A stretch of DNA of 64,000 nucleotides, from positions 62,001-126,000 of the forward strand of contig NZ_QFKX01000003.1 of assembly GCF_003130585.1 (NCBI RefSeq), written 5' to 3'. Positions within the stretch are counted from its first letter, which is position 1. Each line of letters begins with the position of its first letter. Source of the stretch: Brachybacterium endophyticum. GTDB taxonomy: Bacteria > Actinomycetota > Actinomycetes > Actinomycetales > Dermabacteraceae. Below the pieces are notes generated by a model. The model did no database searches. It had not been told where the DNA came from and saw only the letters and a program-made list of their open reading frames with translations. Both the position numbers and the translations under genes were made by a program. This document shows positions 54,536 through 61,841 of the stretch, piece by piece.

Positions 54536-55942
54536 ATGTCGCCCCGCCCCCGCTCCCGCCGCCCCTTCGCGGCCTCAGCCGCCGCGCGCGCGGACTCCGT
54601 GACCGCGACCGGTCCCGCCACCGTCACCGCCGCCGACGGCGAGCAGCGCCAGGTGCCGCCCCACCGCTGGCGCTTCGTCGTCTACAGCCTGATCGGCCTG
54701 CTCATGTTCTTCGTGAGCGTCGAGATCGGCGGGAAGTCCACGATCCTCGTGGACCACGCGCTGACCCTCGTGCGCTGGGTGCTGGGGCCCACCGTGCCCT
54801 GGGTGGTGGTCGCGCTCGTCGTGGTCGGGACGGTCCGCCCCTTCCTGACCGGCTCCTGGCGCCGCAGCGCGCTGCGCACCGTGTTCGCCCTCGCGAACGT
54901 CGTCGGCCTGGTCGTCGCCGTGTGCGCGGCGCTGGGCTACTACCCGGGGCCGATGGCGAACCCGGACATCGGCCCGTTCCTGTGGGAGAGCCTCGCCATC
55001 CCCGTCGGGCTGCTGGTGCCCGTGGGCGCGGTCTTCCTCGCCTTCCTCATCAACTACGGGCTGATGGAGTTCATCGGGGTGCTGGTCCAGCCGATCATGC
55101 GCCCGGTGTGGCGGGTGCCGGGCCGCGCCGCGGTCGACGCCGTCGCCTCCTTCGTCGGCTCCTACTCCCTGGGGCTGCTGATCACCGACCGGGTCTACCG
55201 CGAGGGCCGGTACACGGGGAAGGAGGCCGCGATCATCGCGACCGGCTTCTCCTCGGTCTCGGCGACGTTCATGGTCATCGTGGCCAGCACCCTCGACCTC
55301 ATGCAGCACTGGACCCTGTACTTCCTGCTCACGCTCGTGGTCACCTTCGCCGTCACCGCGATCACCGCGCACCTGCCCCCGCTGCGCGGGGTCCCGGACG
55401 AGCCCTTCGAGGGGGTCGCGCACGCGCCCGAGCCCGTGGCCCACGGCCAGCGGCTCCGCCACGCCTGGGACGAGGCGATGCGCGCCCTCGCCGGGGCACC
55501 GGGTGTGCTCCGGGGCAGCTGGTCGACGCTCACCGACGGCGTGCTGATGGCCTCGGCGATCGTCCCCTCGATCCTCTCCGTCGGTCTCGTCGGCCTGCTG
55601 CTGGCGACCTACACGCCCGTGTTCGACCTGCTGGGCTGGCTGTTCGTGCCCGTCGCCTTCCTGGTGGGACTGCCGGAGCCGGCGCTGGCCGGGAAGGCCG
55701 TCGCCGTGGGCATCACGGAGATGTTCCTGCCGGCGACCGTCGTCGCCGGTCACGAGAGTGAGGTGCTGCGCTTCACCGTGGGCGTCACCGCGGTCTCCCA
55801 GATCATCTTCTTCTCGGCTCTGGTCCCCTCGATCCTGGCCACTTCGATCCCGATCAGCGTGGGGCGGCTGCTGGTGATCTGGGTCGAACGCGTGATGCTG
55901 ACGATCCTGCTGGCCACGCCGCTCGCCCACCTGCTGCTCTAG
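54536..55942 (+). CDS. YjiH-type membrane protein (nucleoside-recognition/Gate domain)
   Basis: 468 residues. A disordered, basic N-terminus (1-40) precedes about 10-11 predicted helices. VASFVGSYSLGLLITDRVYR with EGRYTGKEAAIIATGFSSVS is the Gate-type repeat, and VAFLVGLPEPALAGKAVAVG the mirrored late segment. YjiH-like proteins recur beside hut genes and are thought to import histidine or a breakdown product; substrate is inferred only. The gene lies 22 bp after hutI and 77 bp before hutH, within the operon. Confidence 0.85.
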   Translation: MSPRPRSRRPFAASAAARADSVTATGPATVTAADGEQRQVPPHRWRFVVYSLIGLLMFFVSVEIGGKSTILVDHALTLVRWVLGPTVPWVVVALVVVGTVRPFLTGSWRRSALRTVFALANVVGLVVAVCAALGYYPGPMANPDIGPFLWESLAIPVGLLVPVGAVFLAFLINYGLMEFIGVLVQPIMRPVWRVPGRAAVDAVASFVGSYSLGLLITDRVYREGRYTGKEAAIIATGFSSVSATFMVIVASTLDLMQHWTLYFLLTLVVTFAVTAITAHLPPLRGVPDEPFEGVAHAPEPVAHGQRLRHAWDEAMRALAGAPGVLRGSWSTLTDGVLMASAIVPSILSVGLVGLLLATYTPVFDLLGWLFVPVAFLVGLPEPALAGKAVAVGITEMFLPATVVAGHESEVLRFTVGVTAVSQIIFFSALVPSILATSIPISVGRLLVIWVERVMLTILLATPLAHLLL

Positions 55943-56019
55943 CGTCCCGGCACCGGCGCGCGACCTCCCCGCCATCCGGTTCTCGACATTTGCATCCGCT
56001 CTGGAAGGAGCCTGCCGTC

Positions 56020-57564
56020 ATGACTTCCGTGGTCACCCTCTCCACCTCCGGCCTCACCCCGGCCGACGTCCTCGCCGTCGCCCGCCGCGGCGCGCGCGTG
56101 GACCTCGATCCCGCCGCCCGCGAGGAGGTCGCCCGGGTGCGCGCGCACATCGACGCGCTCGCCGCTCCCGGTCACGCCCCCGTCTACGGGGTCTCCACGG
56201 GTTTCGGAGCCCTCGCCGACACCTCGATCGAGCCCTCCATGCGCCACGCCCTGCAGCGCTCGCTGATCCGCTCGCACGCCGCGGGCACCGGCCCCGAGGT
56301 GGAGCCCGAGGTGGTGCGCGCCCTCATGCTGCTGCGCGCGAAGACGCTGGCCACGGGCCGTACCGGCGTGCGCCCGCTGGTGCTCGAGACGATGCTCGCG
56401 CTGCTGAACGCGGGCATCACCCCGATCGTCCACGAGTTCGGCTCGTTGGGATGCTCGGGTGACCTCGCCCCGCTCGCGCACTGCGCGATCGTGCTGATGG
56501 GGGAGGGGCGTGCCCGCGGCGCCGACGGCGAGGAGCGCCCCGTCCCGGAGCTGCTCGCCGAGGCAGGCATCGAGCCGGTGCTGCTCGAGGAGAAGGAGGG
56601 CCTCGCCCTCATCAACGGCACCGACGGCATGCTCGGCATGCTGCTGATGGCCCTCGCTGACCTCGAGGAGCTGGTGCGCATCGCCGACCTCACCGCGGCG
56701 CTGACCGTGCAGGGTCTGCGTGGGCGCGACAGCGTCTTCCGCCCTGCTCTGCACGCCCCGCTGCGGCCGCACCCGGGCCAGGAGGCCTCGGCCGCGAACA
56801 TTCTCGCCCTGCTCGAGGGGTCACCGATCATCGCCGACGTCGCCGCCGAGGGCTCTCGCGTGCAGGATGCCTACTCCCTGCGCTGCGCCCCGCAGGTCGC
56901 CGGCGGCGTGCGCGACACGATCGCCCACGCCCGCACCGTCGCCGAACGGGAGATCGCCGCCGCGATCGACAACCCGGTCGTGCTCGAGGACGGCGAGGTC
57001 ACCTCGAACGGGAACTTCCACGGCGCTCCCGTCGCCTACGTGCTGGACTTCCTCGCGGTGGTCGCGGCCGACCTCGCCTCGATCTCCGAGCGCCGCAGCG
57101 ACCGCATGCTCGACAAGTCCCGCTCGCACGGCCTGCCGCCGTTCCTGGCCGACGACCCCGGCGTGGACTCCGGCTTCATGATCGCCCAGTACACGCAGGC
57201 CGCCCTGGTCTCCGAGATGAAGCGCCTGGCCGCGCCCGCGAGCGTCGACTCGATCCCGTCCTCGGCGATGCAGGAGGACCACGTCTCGATGGGCTGGCAC
57301 GCCGCCCGCAAGCTGCGCACCGCCGTGGACTGCCTGCGCCGCGTGCTCGCGATCGAGCTGCTCACGGCCTCCCGTGCGATCGACCTGCGTGCACCGCTCG
57401 AGCCGTCGAAGGCCTCGGCCGCGGCGATCGCCGTGCTGCGCGAGAAGGTCGAGGGCCCGGGTCCCGACCGGTTCCTGGCGCCGGACATCGCGGCGGTCGA
57501 GGAGATCGTGGCCGACGGCTCGGTGCTCGCGGCGGTGGAGGAGGTCGTGGGGCGGCTGGGGTGA
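56020..57564 (+). CDS. hutH: histidine ammonia-lyase
   Basis: 514 residues; performs step 1, histidine to urocanate plus ammonia. The MIO cofactor precursor lies in FGSLGCSGDLAPLAHCAIVL (about 139-158): the cyclising triplet is Cys-Ser-Gly rather than Ala-Ser-Gly, a known variant for some lyases. VYGVSTGFGALADT provides the catalytic Tyr, and EGLALINGTDGMLGMLLMAL is typical. The start is ATG at 56020 behind GGAAGGAG; 10 codons upstream another ATG is unlikely. It is last in the operon, unusual for a gene that acts first. Confidence 0.96.
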   Translation: MTSVVTLSTSGLTPADVLAVARRGARVDLDPAAREEVARVRAHIDALAAPGHAPVYGVSTGFGALADTSIEPSMRHALQRSLIRSHAAGTGPEVEPEVVRALMLLRAKTLATGRTGVRPLVLETMLALLNAGITPIVHEFGSLGCSGDLAPLAHCAIVLMGEGRARGADGEERPVPELLAEAGIEPVLLEEKEGLALINGTDGMLGMLLMALADLEELVRIADLTAALTVQGLRGRDSVFRPALHAPLRPHPGQEASAANILALLEGSPIIADVAAEGSRVQDAYSLRCAPQVAGGVRDTIAHARTVAEREIAAAIDNPVVLEDGEVTSNGNFHGAPVAYVLDFLAVVAADLASISERRSDRMLDKSRSHGLPPFLADDPGVDSGFMIAQYTQAALVSEMKRLAAPASVDSIPSSAMQEDHVSMGWHAARKLRTAVDCLRRVLAIELLTASRAIDLRAPLEPSKASAAAIAVLREKVEGPGPDRFLAPDIAAVEEIVADGSVLAAVEEVVGRLG

Positions 57565-57592
57565 GTCGGTGCGGGGCTCGCTGACGCTGCAT

Positions 57593-57622
57593 CATGTCTG
57601 CATCACCTACGATGCAGACATG
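57593..57622 (+). promoter_or_regulatory. 12-bp inverted repeat operator of the VapBC operon
   Basis: CATGTCTGCATC-ACCTAC-GATGCAGACATG is a perfect 12+12 inverted repeat with a 6-base spacer, and its final ATG is the antitoxin start codon. A direct repeat of CTGCATC lies just upstream (about 57587-57593). VapB, alone or with toxin, is the expected ligand. The mRNA hairpin would also hide the start codon. Confidence 0.75.
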
Positions 57623-57850
57623 CGCACCACCGTCGATCTTCCGCCCCCGCTCCACGCGCGAGCTCGGGAGATCGCATCCCAGAGGCACGCTTCGATGTCG
57701 TCGGTCCTCGCGGAACTCGTGGCTCGTGGGCTGGGCCAGATGGACGAGCCGCTGCGGGTCGAGACATCGCCGACCACCGGCCTGCCCGTCATCTCGATCT
57801 CCCGAAGGGTCACCTCGGAGGAGGTCGCGGAGATCGTGGACGACGAGTGA
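57620..57850 (+). CDS. VapB-type antitoxin
   Basis: 76 residues. MRTTVDLPPPLHARAREIAS begins a ribbon-helix-helix DNA-binding domain, and the C-terminal half (VISISRRVTSEEVAEIVDDE) is the acidic toxin-binding tail. The start ATG at 57620 is the end of the inverted-repeat operator. Its stop overlaps the toxin start. No separate ribosome-binding site is visible, again suggesting a leaderless or hairpin-controlled start. Confidence 0.88.
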   Translation: MRTTVDLPPPLHARAREIASQRHASMSSVLAELVARGLGQMDEPLRVETSPTTGLPVISISRRVTSEEVAEIVDDE

Positions 57851-58263
57851 TGAAGCCGGTCCTGCTCGACGCGAATATGCTCATCGCGCTGATGGTCGCC
57901 GAGCACGAGCACCACGGGCGCGCCGAGATGTGGTTCGCCGGGCTCGGAGCATTCGTCGGTGATGATGCCGGATTCGCCGTGTGTCCGCTCACGGAAGGAG
58001 CTCTGGTGCGCTTCTTCCTGCGCGTGGGCGAGAGTGCTCGGACGGCGACAGTGGCGCTGGAGCAGTTGCGTGCGCATCCGAGGTGTCGGTGGTGGCCGGA
58101 TGACGTCTCGTACGCCGACGTCGACATGGCCGAGCTTCGGGCGCACCGGCAGGCAACGGACGTGTATCTCGCCGCGCTGGCAGAGCGTCACGGTGGGATT
58201 CTGGCGACGTTCGATCGTGCCCTTCACGCTCTGCGACCGGAGAACACGGTCCTGCTCGAGTGA
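57850..58263 (+). CDS. VapC-type PIN-domain toxin
   Basis: 137-residue PIN ribonuclease: D in PVLLDANMLIALMVAEHEHH, E in AVCPLTEGALVRFFLRVGES, D in QATDVYLAALAERHGGILAT and D in TFDRALHAL make the acidic active site. A GTG at 57847 is an alternative start that would overlap the antitoxin by 4 bases; ATG at 57850 is the family-like choice. It differs clearly from the PIN toxin at 11225-11653, so the two pairs arose separately. Confidence 0.9.
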   Translation: MKPVLLDANMLIALMVAEHEHHGRAEMWFAGLGAFVGDDAGFAVCPLTEGALVRFFLRVGESARTATVALEQLRAHPRCRWWPDDVSYADVDMAELRAHRQATDVYLAALAERHGGILATFDRALHALRPENTVLLE

Positions 58264-58271
58264 CGCCGTGG

Positions 58272-58865
58272 TCATCCTTCGGCAGGTGGGCCATCGCCAT
58301 CGCCGTCGGGCGGGGCCAGACGCGGATGGTCCGTGGGATACATAGCGGTCAACAGCGCATAGGCCCGTGTGCCCTCGGAGGTGCGCGGCAGCCGGCCGTA
58401 CTCGGCGACCAGCTCCATGACCCGATCCCAGAACTCCGCGGCCTTCTCCCGGTCGATCCACGCGTACCGGGTCAGCCCCCGCAGGTCGTCGGCCTGGATG
58501 GCGGGCGCCGCCTCGCGCGCAGCAGTCTCGAAGAAGCCGGGAGTCTCCCGGCCGGGGTCGAACCGGACGTCGCCCACGGAGAACAGGCGGGCGGTGCGGC
58601 CGTAGAAGGACTCCTCACGGCCACGCACCATGCGAGTACGCACGACCTGGAGCACCCCTGCCTCGTGCAGCACCTTCACGTGGTACGCGATGCTGCTCCT
58701 GGGGCGATCGACCGCGGCGGCGAGCTCCTGCACGCTCGCCGCCCTCTCGAGCAGCAGCTCGAGCAGCAGCCCTCGTAGAGGATCGAAGATCGCCTTGACC
58801 ACGCGCGGCTCGGTGACCACCTGGACCTCCTCGAGCGCGTAGTCGGGGAACTCACTGGTCGACAT
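58272..58865 (-). CDS. ArsR-like winged-helix regulator
   Basis: 197 residues. RVVKAIFDPLRGLLLELLLE and ASVQELAAAVDRPRSSIAYH form the winged-helix domain, with VKVLHEAGVLQVVRTRMVRG as the wing. A C-terminal helical domain (about 105-175) may bind ligand or mediate dimerisation. It is divergent from a GNAT gene and convergent with the VapC toxin. The inverted repeat 58868-58898 just upstream is the likely autoregulatory site. Confidence 0.83.
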   Translation of the reverse strand: MSTSEFPDYALEEVQVVTEPRVVKAIFDPLRGLLLELLLERAASVQELAAAVDRPRSSIAYHVKVLHEAGVLQVVRTRMVRGREESFYGRTARLFSVGDVRFDPGRETPGFFETAAREAAPAIQADDLRGLTRYAWIDREKAAEFWDRVMELVAEYGRLPRTSEGTRAYALLTAMYPTDHPRLAPPDGDGDGPPAEG

Positions 58866-58867
58866 TG

Positions 58868-58898
58868 TTCGATCACTCCTCTAGGCTGACTGATCGAA
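58868..58898. promoter_or_regulatory. inverted repeats in the ArsR-GNAT divergent gap
   Basis: TTCGATCA...TGATCGAA is a perfect 8+8 repeat with 15 bases between, and ACTGATC...GATCAGT (about 58889-58912) is an overlapping 7+7 repeat. TAGGCT (58882-58887) lies inside on the plus strand. Several TGATC half-sites in a 95-bp gap fit binding by the ArsR-like protein and control of both genes. Confidence 0.55.
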
Positions 58899-58960
58899 GG
58901 ATCTGGATCAGTCGGTCGACTGTACCCCGCATCGCCGGGGCGAGAGGCAACGAGGCCACC

Positions 58961-59644
58961 ATGAGAACCACGACCACCGGCAGTCCCGAACGCGGAACCA
59001 GCCCGACGGGCGATGTCGATGCCGCCCAGGCCGAGGAGGCGTGGACCGTCCGTCCCCTCGACGCGGGCACCTGGGAGGACTTCGCCGAGCTCGTCGAGCG
59101 CAACGGCGGCGTCTTCGGCTGCTGCTGGTGCATGGGCCACCACGCGACACCCGACGGCACCTCGTACCACCAGATCAGAGGGCTCGACAAGCGTGCCGCG
59201 AAGGAGGAGCTGGTCCGCTCCGGTCGCGCGCACGCCGCCGTCGTCTACGACTCCGACGGCGTCGCCCAGGGGTGGACCAAGTACGGCCGCCTGGACGAGA
59301 TCCCGCTGCTCGCCCAGCATCGTCGCGCCTACGAGAAGGAGCAGGAGACGCCGCCGGCATGGCGCATCCCCTGCTTCTACACCGACACCCACCACCGCCG
59401 GGAAGGCATCGCGCGGGCGGGCCTCGCCGGTGCCCTCGACCTCATCGCCCGGGCAGGCGGCGGCACCGTCGAATCGATCCCCGAGATCGTGACGGGCCGC
59501 GTGGCCCACGGCCGCTTCCTGTTCCAGGCCTCCGCCGAGCTGTTCGAGGAGCACGGCTTCAGCAGGGTCCGCCAGCTCGGGAAATGGGCCTGGCTGGTGC
59601 GACGGACCGTGCCGGCGGCCGCGTCGACGGCCGGCTCCCGCTGA
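58961..59644 (+). CDS. GNAT-family N-acetyltransferase
   Basis: 227 residues. Begins with a 30-residue polar leader, then VRPLDAGTWEDFAELVERNG and a Cys-rich start, VFGCCWCMGHHATPDGTSYH, typical of a GNAT branch often found beside small regulators. HHRREGIARAGLAGALDLIA is the acetyl-CoA-binding motif. FLFQASAELFEEHGFSRVRQ is the conserved late helix. Substrate unknown. It is followed 29 bases later by the isochorismatase-family pseudogene and may be in one operon. Confidence 0.85.
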   Translation: MRTTTTGSPERGTSPTGDVDAAQAEEAWTVRPLDAGTWEDFAELVERNGGVFGCCWCMGHHATPDGTSYHQIRGLDKRAAKEELVRSGRAHAAVVYDSDGVAQGWTKYGRLDEIPLLAQHRRAYEKEQETPPAWRIPCFYTDTHHRREGIARAGLAGALDLIARAGGGTVESIPEIVTGRVAHGRFLFQASAELFEEHGFSRVRQLGKWAWLVRRTVPAAASTAGSR

Positions 59645-59673
59645 CCATCCACCCACTCAGGAAAGGCACGCAC

Positions 59674-60232
59674 ATGGCCACACTGGAAGGACGCAGCGGA
59701 AGAGCGCTCCTCGTCGTCGACCTGCAGGAAGGCGTCATCGACGGGGCTCACCACCGCGACGAGGTCGTCGCCACCGTTGTCGACCTGGTCGACCGGGCGC
59801 GAGCAGCAGCAGTCCCGGTGATCTGGGTCCAGCACCCAGCACCACGACGGAGAGCTCACCAGAGGCACGCCGGCCTGGCAGTGGGTGCCCGAGCTGGAGC
59901 CAGGCGCCGACGAGCCGCTCGTGGAGAAGTCCTACGGGGACGCCTTCGCCGAGACCTCCCTCGAACAGACCATCGCGGGCCTCGGCGTCGCGGAGATCGT
60001 GCTGGTCGGAGCAGCCAGCGAGCAGTGCATCCGCTGCACGATGCACAGCGCCGTGATCCGCGGGTACGACGTCGCCCTGGTCGCGGGCGGCCACACCACC
60101 GTGGACCTCACGGACTTCGGCCTCCCGGACCCGGCGACCGTCATCGGGTTCATGGATGCGATCGCGGGCTTCGGCATGGAGTGGCCGGGGCGGCGTGGGC
60201 GGTCGGTGAGCCCGGCGGAGGTGGGGTTCTGA
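59674..60232 (+). pseudogene. isochorismatase-family cysteine hydrolase, frameshifted
   Basis: The first about 55 residues (RALLVVDLQEGVIDGAHHRD, with catalytic Asp) read in one frame, and the rest (WVPELEPGADEPLVEKSYGD, then VLVGAASEQCIRCTMHSAVI with the catalytic Cys) in another. The break is at CCC, 59835-59837, after VIWVQH: removing one C restores a continuous 185-residue protein reading VQHQHHDGELTRGTP. Either a recent +1 mutation inactivated the gene or the base is a sequencing error. The start is ATG at 59674 with CAGGAAAGG. If intact it would hydrolyse an amide or vinyl ether such as nicotinamide or isochorismate. Confidence 0.8.
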
Positions 60233-60257
60233 GGCGGAGTCCCGATGAGCACGAGCA

Positions 60258-61841
60258 TCACGGACGCATGGGCAGCACACCGTCGATACCGTCCCGCTCG
60301 AAGTCACGCACGACACGGGTATCTGCTCGCCCTTGCTGCGGATCGCTGTGAACATCGCCGACGCCGCCGACGCCGCCGACGCCGCCGACGCCTCCGACGT
60401 GTTCGACGTTCGAGGCCAGCGGAATCTGGTGCGACGCGCTCTCCAGGATGTGCATGAGGTAGCCCGCCGTGTTGGGCAGCGCGAGCACATCACCCACGGC
60501 CACCCCGTACGGGAACGCCAGGCGCCTGCGCAGGATGAGCTCCTCCTCGATGCAGTACGCGCCCACCAGGAAGCCCTCGAACGCTTCCGATGGCTGACCG
60601 CCGGTGTGCACCAGGACCGGGTCCACCAGGAAGTCGTCGGAGGTGGAACGGCACTGCGTACGGTTCATCTCCAACCCCACCAGCGGTATGCCGTCACTGG
60701 TGGTGGTGCGCTGGATGACCCGTGCGAGGGTGAGCCCGCAGCCGTCCAGCATCGACCGGCCGGGCTCGCACCGCAGCTGCACCTCTCGTTCACGCAGCGC
60801 GCGGGCAGCGGTGAGCCCCGGTCGGATCTCGCCTCTCAGGACCGTGTCGAGCCATCGTGCGCGCGTCAGCTGCTGGTGGTATGGATACACCTGCTTGAGG
60901 GGGCGGTCACGCCAGAGCAGCGGAGCACGCTCGCCCTCGCTCCGCTCACTGTCGCGGTCGTCGGGCCCGGAGTGCTCTGAGGTGAGCAGGGCGTCGTCGT
61001 GTGCTTGCCAGAAGGCCTCCCACTCGTGTGGGGAGTCCAGATAGCTCATCGGGATCCCGCCGCCGATGTCGATGAAGGCGTCCTCCCTGGCCATCCCGCG
61101 TTCGCGCAGGCGATCGAGGAGGTCCAGGGCTTCGGCGAGAGCGGTGGTGCGTGCGACGGGGTCGTACCCGTGAAGGTGGAAGTGGATCCCGTCCACCCGC
61201 AGGAGGTCGCCGAGACCAAGGGTGTCGATGAGGTGGAGCCAGGTCGCGGCGGATTCCCCGAACCGGGTGGGCGGGACGAGGTCGCCGGGTGTCGGCGCGA
61301 GGCGCAGCGCCACGGGGAAGGGATCGGGGCTGCAGCCCGTCCCGCGCTCGCGCCTCGCCAGCGCCGTGTGCTCCGCCGCGCGTCGTGTCGCGGCGACCTC
61401 GTCGAGGTTGTCGAGCACCACCAGGGAACGCGACGTGAGGGCGAGATGCAGGAGGGGCGCGGGCTTCACGGCAGCCGTGACGACGACGTCCCGAGGGGAC
61501 ACACCGTCGTCGAGCACCTGACGGAGCTCCCGCTCGCTGCCCACGTCCATGCCCAGCCCGGCACGACGTGCCGCGCGCACCATGCCGAGTGTCTTGTTGG
61601 CCTTGCGGGCCACGAAGACGCGCAGGTCGACCCCGTTCGTCTCGGCCACGCGAACGAGCTCCTCGGCGTTGCGCGGGAGGGGCGAGAAGTCATGCACGTT
61701 CAACGGGCTGCCGTATTGCTCGAGCAGCTCGGCGCACGCCTCCGGATCGGAAAGCAGCTGGCGGGCCCACGGTTCCAGACGGGCGGTGAGCGGCGGTGTT
61801 CCCTGGCAGCCGCTACGCAGTGTGGACTCGTCATCCGTCAT
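60258..61841 (-). CDS. Y4yA-family PLP-dependent decarboxylase-like enzyme
   Basis: 527 residues of fold-type III PLP enzymes, akin to diaminopimelate/ornithine decarboxylases, in the branch typified by rhizobial Y4yA. DLRVFVARKANKTLGMVRAA carries the Schiff-base lysine near 80, DGIHFHLHGYDP the ring-stacking His, FIDIGGGIPMSYLDSPHEWE the phosphate loop and LRCEPGRSMLDGCGLTLARV the substrate Arg. The C-terminal about 45 residues are an extension with a VGG repeat. ATG at 61841 (9 bases after GGAGG) is preferred to 61850. The gene overlaps the FAD protein gene by 11 bases. Confidence 0.85.
   Translation of the reverse strand: MTDDESTLRSGCQGTPPLTARLEPWARQLLSDPEACAELLEQYGSPLNVHDFSPLPRNAEELVRVAETNGVDLRVFVARKANKTLGMVRAARRAGLGMDVGSERELRQVLDDGVSPRDVVVTAAVKPAPLLHLALTSRSLVVLDNLDEVAATRRAAEHTALARRERGTGCSPDPFPVALRLAPTPGDLVPPTRFGESAATWLHLIDTLGLGDLLRVDGIHFHLHGYDPVARTTALAEALDLLDRLRERGMAREDAFIDIGGGIPMSYLDSPHEWEAFWQAHDDALLTSEHSGPDDRDSERSEGERAPLLWRDRPLKQVYPYHQQLTRARWLDTVLRGEIRPGLTAARALREREVQLRCEPGRSMLDGCGLTLARVIQRTTTSDGIPLVGLEMNRTQCRSTSDDFLVDPVLVHTGGQPSEAFEGFLVGAYCIEEELILRRRLAFPYGVAVGDVLALPNTAGYLMHILESASHQIPLASNVEHVGGVGGVGGVGGVGDVHSDPQQGRADTRVVRDFERDGIDGVLPMRP
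60357..60398. repeat. 9-bp tandem repeat inside the Y4yA-like gene
   Basis: Three exact copies of GCCGCCGAC (60363-60389) flanked by a partial and a variant copy. On the coding strand this gives VGG four times in frame. Copy-number slippage by 9 bp would change length without breaking the frame. Confidence 0.85.

Noticed and set aside
60357-60398. The GCC/GAC repeat considered as a CRISPR-like or intergenic array
   Set aside because: It is in frame inside the Y4yA-like gene and too short, with no spacers.
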